DNA of 64,000 bases. Origin: Stromatinia cepivora. Lineage: Eukaryota > Ascomycota > Leotiomycetes > Helotiales > Sclerotiniaceae. The translations under genes and the position numbers were made by a program. The stretch covers positions 1,116,001-1,180,000 of the forward strand of contig RCTD01000003.1 in assembly GCA_014898415.1 (NCBI GenBank). Direction: 5' to 3'. Of this stretch, positions 24,225 to 36,065 are shown one piece after another. Numbering within the stretch: the stretch's first letter is position 1; each line of letters starts with the position of its first letter. Under the pieces are notes generated by a model. The model saw nothing but the letters and a program-made list of their open reading frames with translations. It made no database searches and was not told the origin of the DNA.

Positions 24225-25521
24225 TCATGTCCCGTGTTCCTTTTCCATTTCCCTTTCCAGTCGTTCACTTCGCTCTTTCCATAATCTCCGAAGCTCAAAG
24301 CCTACTTCCACAGCAATGAGAACAATAATGATCCACTCTAGATGAATGCTGTGTTTCTCACTCATCGTCTCCCGAAGAATTGTCGCAATTTCTTGGGCAT
24401 AATCCATCTTCTGATTCAAAGTCTTGATCCGTACACCAACATCAAGAGCCCTTCCAACTTGATCATAATACCCTTCTAGACCTAATTCATGCCTACTATC
24501 CCAAAACAAATCCGGGAGTGAATCTGTAAGCTCGGAATAGTGGTTCAGCCGGGCCCGTAAATCAAGTAACTCTCCAGTCTTTTGTAACATGAATTGCCGA
24601 TTAAAAGGTAGCCTTGACCCTCTTGAGAGTAAGGTAGGTATGGCTTTGGTAGATTCGAAGTACTTTGACAGCATGGTCTCGAGAACCGCGAGTTTTGTCG
24701 ACCTAGCAAGACCAGAAGAGAAGGCGATCTTTGCAAGAGTTGTATCGACTCGTGAGCTATGGCAAAAATTAGCATTCATGATTCACCAGGCAAATACAAC
24801 TGGGCGTGAGATACCTTAGACGACCCTCACTTGGCGAGTCTTTCGTCCCTAGCACAATGATATCTCCTCTGATGCTGCTATTCTCGCGTTTAGGGTCTTC
24901 CTCACATTCCAGATCTTCTATCTCAACATCGGTCACATGTGAATCGGTAGCAGCTGGTAATAGGGTCTTGGTTGCCAAATCTGTAACTACATCCTGGGGT
25001 AAAGACCAAGCCACTAGTGACCCTGAAGGAAACACAAATATATCCCCATTGTTGACCCCTCGTGTATGTATAACCTCGTCGGATTCAAAGCCAGTTCCGT
25101 CCGGGTCAATTGAGAAGCCATGCGATCGTAGAATTCGAGCTACAGCTTCCATATCAAAATGATCTGCCACGGAGATAGCAGTAACTCTATTCGTGCCTTC
25201 AACATTTTCGGATGTGACTTCAGGTCGAGTTGTATTCTGCCTGGATCTTTGAGCTTCTACTGCCACCCTCCTCAAACTCGTCTTCCCAGCTGGCGACCGT
25301 ATAGGTTTCCTCTTCTGAACAGGCTTCAGTTCCGATGTAGATTCGTTAATGGATGATGCAAGATCTTGTTGGAGGGCAGCGTTGGAAGAAAAGAAATTCC
25401 GCTTTCTAGGGTGTGGCGCCGGTGCTATAGCATGCAGGCATCGATAAGGAAGTCGTAAATTATTTTCACCAATTGGCCGTCTAACTGCGACAGAGGAAAA
25501 CGAACGACATAGAGACTTCAT
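24225..25521 (-). CDS. Mitochondrial RMND1/Sif2-Sif3 (DUF155) family protein
   Basis: Homologue of the family that includes human RMND1 and yeast Mrx10, inner-membrane proteins linked to mitochondrial translation. Two exons (25521-24815 and 24756-24225) give 412 aa. The N terminus (MKSLCRSFSSVAVRRP, more Arg/Ser further on) is a probable mitochondrial presequence. The DUF155 core starts near residue 122 with DHFDMEAVARILRSHGF, then GDIFVFPSGSLVAWSLP; across the intron it continues as TTLAKIAFSSGLARSTKLAVLE. It ends in a membrane span (LEWIIIVLIAVEVGFEL) and a charged tail, the family hallmark. Divergent from VPS41, with 238 bp between start codons. Complete. Confidence 0.9.
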
Positions 25522-25759
25522 GATAATTGTAGACCTTACTAGTCATATAACATAAATTGTATACAAAATTGTCCATGATTGCGAGGGTTCGAACTTAGAT
25601 TCTTATGATTACCCCCCCAAAAAATTAAATTTACTGCCGAAAGCCTAGAACTCGGCTATCTGAGGCGCTCTAAACTTCACTGGCATTGACGTCGTCGGTG
25701 TAGCTACCCCTGCACATCCTTGACAACAACAGCAGATGTGATCGTGAGAGTCTGCCGTT

Positions 25760-28700
25760 ATGGCCGAAGGCTCAGAAGAACAAGGCGACACCAAAAATCT
25801 AGACAATATCGAGTCCAGTCAAGGTGGGACGGAGACAGGGGATGATGATGATACCGTCGAAACAGAATCCGAGGAGGATGAGGAGGAAGAGGAGGAAGAG
25901 CCCAAGCTAAAATATGCTCGAATGACAAGCCATCTTGGTCCAGTCTATAGAAATGGAGATGCTACAAGTACCTTTCTGGTTGCTGGCGACAAGATGGTGA
26001 ACCTCCAACACCCGGTGACTGAATTCCTCTAGCTAACTGTTTTATAGTTTATTGGTACACATAATGGGAATATTGTATGCTACGAAACCCCGCTTTCCTT
26101 GGAATAATCTGCTAACATTTTATGCAGCATGTATTGTTGCTGCCTTCGTTCAAATCGATTCGGACCTACCATGCCCACTCAGCTTCGATAACGAGCATAT
26201 CCATATCCCCCTTCCCTCCTCCGCTACCTACAGCAGTTCCTGAAGCCGTACAGCGCTTCACATCGCGAGTGCATTCAGACGCTCCAGTTACACCGCAGAG
26301 ACCTCCATCAATGATATCGCAGGCCTCCACAAACACAGCTCGTAGTCCTGGAGGTCCGACAGTGCCAAAAACTCCTTCGAACGCAATCTACATTGGCACA
26401 TCTTCTGTTGATGGCAAGGTGTGCATAGCATCGCTTGTTGATGTCAAGGATGTACAATTGAGAGATTTTGCAAGACCTGTCCAAGCTGTTAGTCTGTCTC
26501 CGGATTACAAAAATGATCGCACATATATATCGGGAGGGCTAGCAGGAAATTTAGTGCTTACCGTCGGCGGTAAAGCAGGTACAAGCTCGACGTCTACTAC
26601 TACTGGAAGTGCAGCGGCTACTGCAAGTGGTTGGTTAGGAACTATCGGTTTAGGAACACATACTGGGAAGGATACTGTGTTACACTCCGGAGAAGGCACA
26701 ATCAATACCATCAAGTGGTCCCTGTCAGGGAGATATGTTGCTTGGAGCAATGAGCATGGTATTAAAATCATGCGGTCTCATTTGCAATTGGAGAGTGCGG
26801 ATACTGAATCTGCTTGGAAACGAATTGGGCACATAGCTCGTCCAGATGGGGAGCAATGGGAAGATATGGCCAGTGTTTGGAAAGCTAGGGTCGAATGGAT
26901 AGACGAGAAAACTCTTGAAACTGATGAGGATGACAAAGCTCGCGAAGCGTCAACTGCGTCCCCTGCCACAGCGAAGCTGAGATTGCAAGCGTCGAGAGAT
27001 AAATTGCGAATTGAAAAATTGGTCGTTGGATGGGGTGGCACAATCTGGATGATTAATGTGCATCCTGGTGGAACCGGGGTTGGAAAAGATGTGGGAGAGC
27101 GTACTGTTGGTAGCGCTGAGATCATTAAAATGTGAGTTGCAAGACCCCAACTTACTATAGCGGTATTGGGACCTTCTAACATTGTTAGGTTACGGATGGA
27201 TTGCATTATTTCTGGATTATCGTTATATACCCCAACTTTACTTGTTGTGCTTGCTTATGTTATGCCTGATGAAGATGAGGAATATGTTACACCAAAAGGG
27301 CATAAATCCCAGTCATCAACAACGTCAACGGGTAGCGGACCGAGCGGTGGAATACGGCGTCGACAAAACGCACTATCGCCAGAACTTCGTCTTATTGACT
27401 TGGGAACATCCCAAGAGGTGGATACTGATGGTCTAACAGTCAGCCGTTATGAGAGACTCTCGGCTGGTGATTATCATTTATGCGTGTTGCCTGCCGCTCG
27501 AGACCAACCAGTCGTTCAAACATCTCGCGGAACCCTAGAAGCCCTCACTGGAATGGGCAGTGGTATGTGGAATGCTACGATTAATGCTACATCACTGCTT
27601 AGTTCTAGTGCAAGTGTGATCAGTAATGGAAGTACAGGCGATGGTGATTCAAAACACACTTCGATTAAGTCAAGACTTGCCCAGTACAACCGTGCCACTG
27701 CTGCTCATCCGCACATCACCACGCCAGGGATGAAAATCTTCATACAAAGTCCATATGACTGTATTTTGGCTACGAAACGAGATCTCTCGGACCATCTCGC
27801 GTGGCTGTTGGAGCACGAAAAGCACCAAGAGGCCTGGGAGTTAATTGATGAACATCCTGAAGTGATTTCATCTTCTCCCGAGAAGCTCTCTGAAATTGGG
27901 CCAGCAACTCCCGATCGAACACACTCAAGTAGTGATGACTTCTACGATTACGAAAGCACAACCATCGAATCTGCAAGTCGCTTGATTAATTCGTCCGTGG
28001 AAAAAGAGAAGCGCAGAATTGGTGAACTTTGGATTCAATCCTTGATTGAGAACGATGACTGGACCGCTGCAGGCAGAATTTGTGGCAAAGTCCTAGGTAC
28101 ATCGGACCGGTGGGAGCATTGGGTCTGGGCATTTGCTGGAAAGGATAAATTTGATGAAATTACCAACTTTATACCCACGGCACAAATCACGCCACCACTG
28201 CCATCGACAATCTACGAAGTTGTCCTGGGTCATTATATTACCCATAACTTACCACGGGTAAGGGAGTTGCTCGACCAATGGTCACCTGACTTATTTGATA
28301 TCAAAGCTGTAGCCACAGCTCTAGAAAACCAGCTCAAATACCGGGACGTCCGCCAAGACAGTGTAGAAGATGGTGAGATCGGTAGGGATTGGCGAATTGT
28401 CATGGAATGCTTAGGCAAGCTTTATGTGGCTGATGGACGGCCTCGCGAGGCTTTAAAATGTTACATCAAGCTCCAAGATGCCGATTCTGCTATGGTTCTT
28501 ATTAAACAATATCGTTTAGTTGACGCAATTGCAGATGATATCCCTGCCCTCATCATGCTCCGCGTTTCGAAGGACCAGAAGCGACATGCTTCTATCTCGG
28601 AACTAAAAGAAGCTACGTCTGAAGCTATACAGTTACTTGTTGATGAGGCCCATCACGGTCTCGTTCGACCACAGATTGTCGTGGATCAGCTAGAAGAAAT

Positions 28701-29767
28701 GCCGTTGTACCTCTTCTTCTATGTTAGCTCGCTCTGGAAAGGTGATGGCATAGATGAGCTTCCAAGCGAGAACCGCGATCGATTATTAGCAGAAAGTAGA
28801 TCGCTCGTCGATGGTCTTGCTGATTTAGCTGTACACCTCTTCGCGACATATGATCGCGAGCTACTTATGGAGTTCCTTAAGTCGTCCACCTTCTATACTT
28901 TTGAAAAGGTTTTTGTGGCCCATCTTTCTATCTAACTAAGCTAACAAACTTCAGGCAACACTTGAATGTGAAAACCACTCATATATCCCTGAACTCGTGT
29001 ATCTCTACTCCAAGACTGGTCAAACGAAACGCGCTCTTTATCTCATCATTGATCGTCTGGCAGATGTTTCACAAGCAATATCATTTGCCAAATCTCAGAA
29101 TGATGCAGACCTTTGGGATGATCTTCTCGAATACTCTATGGATAAACCCAGATTTATTCGTGGGTTACTGGAAGAAGTTGGAACGGCAATTGATCCAATC
29201 CGACTAGTTCGAAAAATCCCTGAAGGTCTGGAGATCGAGGGCCTGAGAGAAGGTCTCAGTAGAATGATTAAGGAATATGAAATTCAAGAAAGTATAAGTC
29301 AAGGAGTAGCAAGAGTACTACGAGGAGAAGTTGCATTGGCCCAAAGTACCCTCCGAGCCGGCCAACGTCGTGGCGTCAAATTTGATGTCACCCAACAGGA
29401 GCTCGAAGTGGACGGTGAAACTCAACGTACAGAGAGACAATCACATAAACACAAGCCTGTTCATTGCATAAGTTGCAAGAACGCCTTCTATGAAGGCGAG
29501 ATGGAGACACTCGTCGGGTTTGCATGCAGTCACGTATGGCATCTATCTCATCTCTTAAACTACGGCAAGAACGAAGAGCAGATTCGCCAATCGGCGGATG
29601 CGGAGAGACATCCTACGTATGATGGATTTGACGATGGGGAGGATGAGCGCAGATATACGAATGTGCATAGTATCGGAACGAAGGTTACGCGAGCGAGGTT
29701 ATTGAAGGATAGAATTAGAGGAGGCTGTCCGGTTTGTAAGGAAAAGGGTCATGATGTTTATGCTTGA
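25760..29767 (+). CDS. VPS41: Vacuolar protein sorting protein VPS41 (HOPS subunit)
   Basis: HOPS tethering-complex subunit that works with Rab7/Ypt7 in fusion at the vacuole and in the AP-3 route. Exons are 25760-25996, 26048-26074 (27 bp), 26128-27131, 27189-28908 and 28955-29767, giving 1266 aa. After a strongly acidic N terminus (a run of Glu around residues 36-48) comes the beta-propeller starting YARMTSHLGPVYRNGDATST; the micro-exon encodes FIGTHNGNI. The middle (HLAWLLEHEKHQEAWELIDE onward) is the clathrin-heavy-chain-repeat solenoid. The C terminus carries an RING-H2-like domain: CISCKNAFYEGEMETLVGFA, then CSHVWH, ending CPVCKEKGHDVYA. The architecture matches fungal VPS41. A hexanucleotide repeat starts directly after the stop codon. 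Confidence 0.93.
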
Positions 29768-29806
29768 TGCGTATGCGTATGCGTATGCGTATGCGTATGC
29801 GTATGT
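29768..29806. repeat. Hexanucleotide repeat (TGCGTA)n after VPS41 stop
   Basis: Six perfect TGCGTA units follow the VPS41 TGA immediately, then degrade to TGTGCATG. It would lie in the 3' untranslated region. Confidence 0.9.
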
Positions 29807-30230
29807 GCATGGACTTACTTAGGTGGTAGCATATGGAGCGATGGGATGCATGGCTTGGAGTAAGGCATAACGGATATGAAATTTAGAATATAATAATACC
29901 TATACTCATTGGAAGATTATTCTCTTTCGCCGTTTTTTGTCAAGTTTCTGTTATGCATGCTCATGAAAAGGTAAATTTCTCTGATTCCCAATCCTATCCC
30001 GAAGTATAATCTTGACGTTCTCTAAATTTAAATCCAAAACCGCCAGCACTAAATCTGTTAAACTCACTGGTATACCAATACACCAAGGCGAAAAGTGGTA
30101 AAGATCATAAAAAAACAAACTTTTCAAAATCCCATCAAACCGAAAAGAAGCCTTTTCCAAATGAATCACCAAACACCACAAAACCAAGCCACTCTTTCAA
30201 CAAACGAAACAGCCAACCAGATAGCCTAAC
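29807..30230. other. Intergenic, convergent 3' ends
   Basis: About 420 bp between VPS41 (+) and the hydrolase gene (-). AT-rich, with no coding signal. It should hold the two 3' untranslated regions. Confidence 0.5.
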
Positions 30231-31782
30231 TCAATCTCTATCTATAGGACTCTCCCCATTACGGTACAACCACAATCTACTAAAATCTCTGACCCGGAAC
30301 TCTCCAATGCCATCTGGCGCCCCCGCGCCTCCAGAACCCTCTTCTGGGTCCCTAACCAAAGAAACCTCCCAATCTTCTCTTCCGAGTCTATCTCCAGGCT
30401 TCACTCGACCTCTACGTTCGACCACGCGATTCATAAACTCAGCGTCTTCGTCTACGCGCTCCAGTCCCCAGTTGTTATCTGGACTTTGACCGGTACCTCC
30501 ACCGCCGCCTTGCAATCTCCTTCTTACGCGTTCGGAAAGTGGAAACATGGTGTCTAGATAGTGCTGTACGAACATATGACCGGTCTAAGCATTGAATAGT
30601 CAGCACATAGATCAGGCACAGTACCTCAAAGCTATACTCACAGCTTTTACTTCAAAAATCCTTCCCATAAAACGCGCTGCGAATGTATCATGAGTGTATT
30701 TATTGGCAAAGTGAAGTATTCCAATTCTAGAGACGATTTCATATGTATGTGCGTAGTGTTCAATGTGTGGGATGGACTTTCCACTCCTGTTTCGATTAGC
30801 GCGAGGGTCAATGGGGCTCTTCGAGCCAGCAGAATTCGCCGGTAATGACGGGCTAGCCAAGGCGCATTTCTGATATTCCCGGCGAAGATGTGGATTGTTG
30901 AAATGATTAGCCGCGTTTCCGAATGTGTAGACTTCAAGCTTTTGGAGAAGATCTTGAGGGATCTCGGCGAGAAGCCAGTCTATCATCATGCTAGCCTCAA
31001 TGCCACCTTGAGAATGACACATAAGAATCACTCGCTTTACACGGTCGTCATACAACTCGCCTTTGAGGATACGGTAAGCGATGCGAATGTCGGTAGTGGC
31101 GTAATCGAGGTCGCGCTGGACCAGACATTCAATTAGGTCAAAGATCAAGCCATTGCTGGACTAGGTTAATCAAATGCAAAAGACGAGACGAAAAACCTTA
31201 CGTTCTGTTATGGATTCCCATGACCGGGCGGCCAAAAGTGAGGGCGAGACGATCCACGGAACCTTTAAGCCAGTGACGTCTATCATTCTATTAGCCTATA
31301 ACAGCAAATTGATACACTCGCTAACATTACCCAGTGCAAACACCATTCAAGTATAACCATCGCTCATGAGCATGCTCGTCCTTTCTCTGGGCGTATTCAG
31401 GAGCAGATCCATAGGTCCTCACCGATCTCGGCCCATTCAAAACGTAGCAAATTGAGTAGTTGAATACCCAGAACGTGGTAAATCCTATGGCTACCGCCCA
31501 TACTGGCATCAAAATCCAGAGAGGAATGGAAAGCAAAAACAATAGTTGCAGAAAGAACAGGAAAACGTGCAAACCAAGATCTCTCGTGTTCTTCCAAGTA
31601 AAAGATAATTCGCAAAGATAAAGAGAATGAGCGGGAGTCCAAGGTTTGAAGACCTTCAAAAAATATCCGAGATTTATAAAAACGAGCAATAGGTCATCAA
31701 GAAGTAATCGGAAAGGAGATGCAGTGTAAGATAAAGGGGTAACGAATATAGATCCAATTTGCGATGGGTAGAATTTGACCAT
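30231..31782 (-). CDS. Membrane-anchored alpha/beta-hydrolase-like protein
   Basis: Protein of 465 aa from four exons (31782-31331, 31279-31202, 31155-30642, 30584-30231). The N-terminal part has hydrophobic spans: residues about 25-45 (LLLDDLLLVFINLGYFL) and about 72-112 (LHVFLFFLQLLFLLSIPLWI and the following segment). The hydrolase-like part has GRPVMGIHNRT, an apparent strand-turn motif, and VKRVILMCHSQGGIEASMM. That is a nucleophile elbow with Ser225 in which the usual first Gly is Cys. A later His-rich segment (PHIEHYAHTYE) could supply the catalytic His. The C terminus is glycine-rich and charged. The layout fits fungal lipase-like membrane proteins of unknown substrate; it may act on lipids at an internal membrane. 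Family level is likely, exact role unknown. Confidence 0.75.
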
Positions 31783-34643
31783 GATTGATGAACCTACTTA
31801 GGAAGTGACAGATGGGACAAACATGAAAATGAAAATGCAGAACAACACGCAGGATAACGCGAGAGATATTGAAGATTTATGGAATGGTACATGAAGCATT
31901 TGTTTTGTCTCAGTGAAGGAAGGAATGTGACACGAAAATTTGGACCCTTTTTTCGGCAGGAGCCTTAATTAGAGGCTGGATGAATCACCCGACCGGGAAG
32001 CAACTTGGCTCTTGTGGCTTAACTCAAGGTAAGATCATCTTGAGTACTCCATAGAAAATGGGCGGAGATGCCATACTCAGCTCAGAGGCTGAGAATGCTG
32101 TCGCCGTTGTAGTCTTACCTCTTAGCGCTGTAGGTAATTGATAGCTATCGGTGAAGAAACGGCCATTCTCGGAGAGTTTGCAGTATTAGTTCTAGCTGGT
32201 TCTGTATCGTACCTAGTCATAACTGGTAATAAAGAAGATAGTAATGTATAATCGATTACTTTCTAGGAGAAGAGGATACTTCAAATTCAGCTGTCCGTTC
32301 TTGCTTGTGTTTGCTTTAATTTGAGTGCGGGGTGGGGGCGGAACTTTTGACATCACAAGTCAGCACAGCATGCCATGCCCTCCGGGGAATCCTCGGCTTC
32401 ACATGTGCAACCACATGAGGCATGTTTTATTTTCGACGTCGACTACCTACAATTGGAAGGAGCGACCTAAGGGCCGGGCAGCATGGAAATCGAAGGTAAT
32501 GACTTTTGCAGTCTGGCAAACTGTTTTGAGCATCCTTAGCTTGACATCTTATTATCTTCATTCTATAACCCTATGGCTCCCACGATCTTAACCACTGCGC
32601 CATTATTTTGAGGCTGATTCTCCTTACCAGATATGCTAGATTGCCCAATCTCTCAAGGCACTCAGATTACTCGGCGGCAAAGATGTAGTAGAAGTAGGAT
32701 CAGTGTCCTATGAAAGCTGATTTCGACCGTATTCGATTTCTCTATACCCTCATCTCTATTCTTTGAGATAGCGTTATGCTACATACACGTTTCATATCTT
32801 CTTTTTGCAATCTTCTTTTTCTTTCTTTCTTTCTTTTTCCTATATCTTCTTTTTCCTATACGAGCGGAAAGTCGTTTTCAAATCCATTCACCTTACAACA
32901 CCAATGCTACTTGGTATATTGGGTTGATCTCTATCTCCACGAGAGAAAAGGCTAACGCAAGCAATTGGGTGTTTTTCTTGGTCGATATCAAACAAAGTGA
33001 ATTACAACTGCGTAACCTCAAATGGACTTCAACTCCTCATTACGCATGGGAACAATATCCACGATGTACAAAAACTCACTAGGTCTTCATGCTTGCTTCA
33101 TGAACCACACATACCCCCTCTATGAGAATATTGGGTGATGCAGTCTTGTCTTGCTGAATGATACCATCGCCTCTTGCTGCTACCCATCCAAAACGCCAGT
33201 GCAAGACTCATCATTCATGGATCAGAACTCGGAGGCGGCGAAGGTTTACTCACGGTGTTCTAATTTAGTGGAAATCTGGTTTTCGCTCATTTCTTAAGGT
33301 TTACTTGTAAGACTGCAGCCGGACAGAGTTTCTACAATTACGCATATACGTACTAGTCGAGCCCACGAGCCAACACATCGGCAACAGCGTTGTCGATCAC
33401 GACGGAAATAATAATATGCACGGATCCCATGCCGGATATTTAGACATGGCGAGAGCTCTAAACACCAGGATAGCCCCTGAATCACAATCGCCGGATTTTT
33501 TGAGTTTTGTTTGACTATTTATAGTATGGTGTATGGTTTAGTACCGTATATGCAACTACAAGCCAGAGAAAAAGAAAGGGTGATATTCTGTGGATGCAAA
33601 GGCACGAATGGCCATTACGGAGTGAGGTGTTTTGATTTTATATATTTTGAGCCGGAGTTGTCACATACTAACAGCACAGCACCGTATCATACCCAAAAGT
33701 ATATAATCAAAATACTCGAGTATGTGAAGCTAGACAAGGATGGGTATGGGCCATCGTTTCGATGTATTGATGTATTGGTATTCTAGTAAATTAGAGGGGT
33801 GAAGAGGGTTATGTGATATGTGATATGGATGAAATGGGGATGTGAAACGAAGGGTCCAACATTTAGGAATTGGATAGCTTCTTGGGGTGGCTTGGATGTT
33901 GTATGTTGGATGTTGGGCGGGATGGTGTTGTTGGTTTGGCTGGTAGGTAGCTAAGAGGAGTTTGGGAGTTTAATCTTGAGGTTTCTGCCGGTATTGGTTG
34001 TGGATGATGTTGGTTTGGCTTGGTAGGTAGGTAGGTACAAAGCTTGGGGGATAATTAGTTAGATAATGTTAGTTTATCTCGGGAGCGGGAGCGGGAGCTT
34101 GGGAGCTTCAGTATTGTTTGGATGTCAATGAATATTGAATAGAGGGACGAAGCTAAGGCTTCTAAATCATGAAAGGGCCGTCTGAGAAAAGTTTAAAGAC
34201 GGCAATGTGAGGATTTCTTACTATGACTTGAGGTTTTTTTCTGGATATCATCACATGAGGCCAAGCAAGTATGGATATGGATATCTTTGACCAACTCCCT
34301 TTATTTTTCATCATCATCTTTGCATTAACTAAAAATTTTCCTCTTCTTCAAATAATGTATCATTGTTTATCATAAGATACTGTAACATAATCTTACATAA
34401 CATACATTAAAATGTAAATTACTGTGGTAAATACATGCCGAATCCACCACTGAATGCCTTTACTATTCTTCAACCTCATATACAATTTTTGCTCCATCCA
34501 ATATCGATTCTTCTCTCCCTCCGTCTAGACCGATTCTCATTTATCGTAACATGGCACATTTTCACCCTTTACCTTCCTCATCTCCTCATCTTCTATTACT
34601 CTTCTCCCAATTCCTTCACCTTCCACCTTCCACCGTCCCCTCC
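31783..34643. other. Long intergenic stretch
   Basis: About 2.9 kb with no supported gene. Contains a CTTT-rich pyrimidine tract at about 32805-32860, and a G/T-rich part at about 33880-34110 with GTAGGTAGGTAGG and GGGAGC repeats. An open frame at 33511-33786 lacks motifs. The left end is the promoter side of the hydrolase gene; the right end receives the 3' end of the repeat-containing gene. Confidence 0.5.
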
Positions 34644-36065
34644 TCACGAAGTAAACATCCCCAACTGCTTCTGCACATTCATCACCCTCCTCCATCTCTC
34701 CATCACCCCAAGCACACTCATAACGCCCATCAACTCAAACTCATCGCCCAACCCCGCACTTCCACTCTCCAACTCCAACCAACGCATCATCCCCAACACT
34801 TTCCCCCTTTCCTTTCTCGGCCGTCTTTTCCGTTCCTTATCAGCCCAATCTTCGTTTCCGACTCCCACGTATACGGCGATGGTTTCGCCGGTTGAACATC
34901 GCATGAGCTTCAATTTTACCCCGCCTTTTTTACTCGTCATTTCTTCGGGGACGGCGGCGAGTCCGACGTGTGGGGCGGAGGAGGAGGATGAGGAGGATAC
35001 TTGGCGCCATTCGAATTTTTCCTTTACGAAGGTTCGGGGTAGGGTGTGGTAGAAGGCGTAGCGCTCGGCTGTAAATATTCCCCCTGTAGGCACTAATCTC
35101 TCGGTTTTGTATCCTTGGGATCGAACGCCGAATGTGAGGGAGTCGCCGGGAGAAGTAGGTAGGTTGTAGGTTGTAGGGGGTGGCACAATGGATTTTGAGG
35201 GTAGACAAGATGAGGAGGGCGGAGTGAGCGGAGAGATGGGCCGTGTAGGTGGTGGGAGCGTGGTTATATCTGTTATGAGGGTAACGGTGTTGAAGCATGC
35301 GAACGCGAGGAGGGGTGAATTGGGTGATGCGGTGGAATGGAGCGCTATATCCGGTTTGTTGGGGTTACCTGGGGGTGGTAAGGCTGGAACGTTATGGGGT
35401 GTGGATTGATGGATCGTGATATAGAATAGTGGTGGTGGTGACGGGAGGGGTTTTTGATTATTGGATGCTGGTGATGCTGCTGGTGGTGATGATGGTGAGA
35501 GAAGAATATCAGATATCGAATTTCTCGTAAAAGTTAAATCTCGTGGAAATCTAATCCCGCAACTGGATGGATTTATTTGAGTATGAGTTGGTATATTGCT
35601 CGGTGTATGCCTCGAAGGAGTAGTGGTATTAAACCGTGACGTTATAGCTGATATTGGAGTATGTGAAAAATTAGGCGAAGTGGGAGATCGTATAACTGCT
35701 TCCGGAGCATCTGAAGGTTTTATAACTGCCTCTGGGGCATCTGAAGGTTGTATCACTGCTTCCGGAGCATCTGAATAGGTATAATCGAGAGGAGTTTCTA
35801 CCACCTCGGGCGCGTCATGGTAATATGGTGTATGGTTCACGACTTCTGGTGCGTCGGAATAATGGATTTTGGGAGTGAGTTCTTCGAGCGTCTCATGATA
35901 GTAAGATACAGTAGGACTTATGGATCCTACTGATTCATAGATGGATTCGGTAGATTCATAGCGATGATATGGGGGAGGAGTTTCGGATGTGGGGTAGAAC
36001 CCCTCGTCGAAGCCCAGGACTTCTTTCCACTTAGATACCGATCTTGTCCGTCTCACAGACATCAT
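34644..36065 (-). CDS. Hypothetical protein with tandem SDAPEAV repeats
   Basis: Not recognised as a family. Single exon, 473 aa, starting MMSVRRTRSVSKWKEVLGF. Residues about 70-125 hold five short repeats of the form S/H-DAPE-A/V-V: two diverged copies, then three near-perfect ten-residue units (SDAPEAVI-Q/K/R-PS) encoded by 30-bp DNA repeats. Residues 126-330 are Pro/Ser/Thr-rich and low complexity. The C-terminal 140 residues look folded: FGVRSQGYKTERLVPTGGIF, then VKEKFEWRQV and a segment ending ETIAVYVGVGNEDW. They finish with a charged helix. No signal peptide or transmembrane segment. Probably an adaptor-like or wall/septum-associated protein, but this is speculation. Confidence 0.65.
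   Translation of the reverse strand: MMSVRRTRSVSKWKEVLGFDEGFYPTSETPPPYHRYESTESIYESVGSISPTVSYYHETLEELTPKIHYSDAPEVVNHTPYYHDAPEVVETPLDYTYSDAPEAVIQPSDAPEAVIKPSDAPEAVIRSPTSPNFSHTPISAITSRFNTTTPSRHTPSNIPTHTQINPSSCGIRFPRDLTFTRNSISDILLSPSSPPAASPASNNQKPLPSPPPLFYITIHQSTPHNVPALPPPGNPNKPDIALHSTASPNSPLLAFACFNTVTLITDITTLPPPTRPISPLTPPSSSCLPSKSIVPPPTTYNLPTSPGDSLTFGVRSQGYKTERLVPTGGIFTAERYAFYHTLPRTFVKEKFEWRQVSSSSSSSAPHVGLAAVPEEMTSKKGGVKLKLMRCSTGETIAVYVGVGNEDWADKERKRRPRKERGKVLGMMRWLELESGSAGLGDEFELMGVMSVLGVMERWRRVMNVQKQLGMFTS
35695..35778. repeat. 30-bp tandem repeat inside the coding region
   Basis: Three near-identical 30-bp units encode the SDAPEAVI-x-PS repeats on the minus strand. Differences are mostly synonymous third-base changes (for example TCCGGAGCATC versus TCTGGGGCATC), so the peptide is kept while the DNA drifts. 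Confidence 0.8.

Noticed and set aside
25585..25606. T-arm-like GGTTCGAAC suggesting a tRNA
   Set aside because: Flanking bases do not form a T stem, and no D-arm or anticodon arm is found at the proper distance.
34435..35052. 205-codon plus-strand frame rich in Pro/Leu/Ser
   Set aside because: It is antisense to the C-terminal part of the repeat-containing gene, which has better coding character and a defined start.
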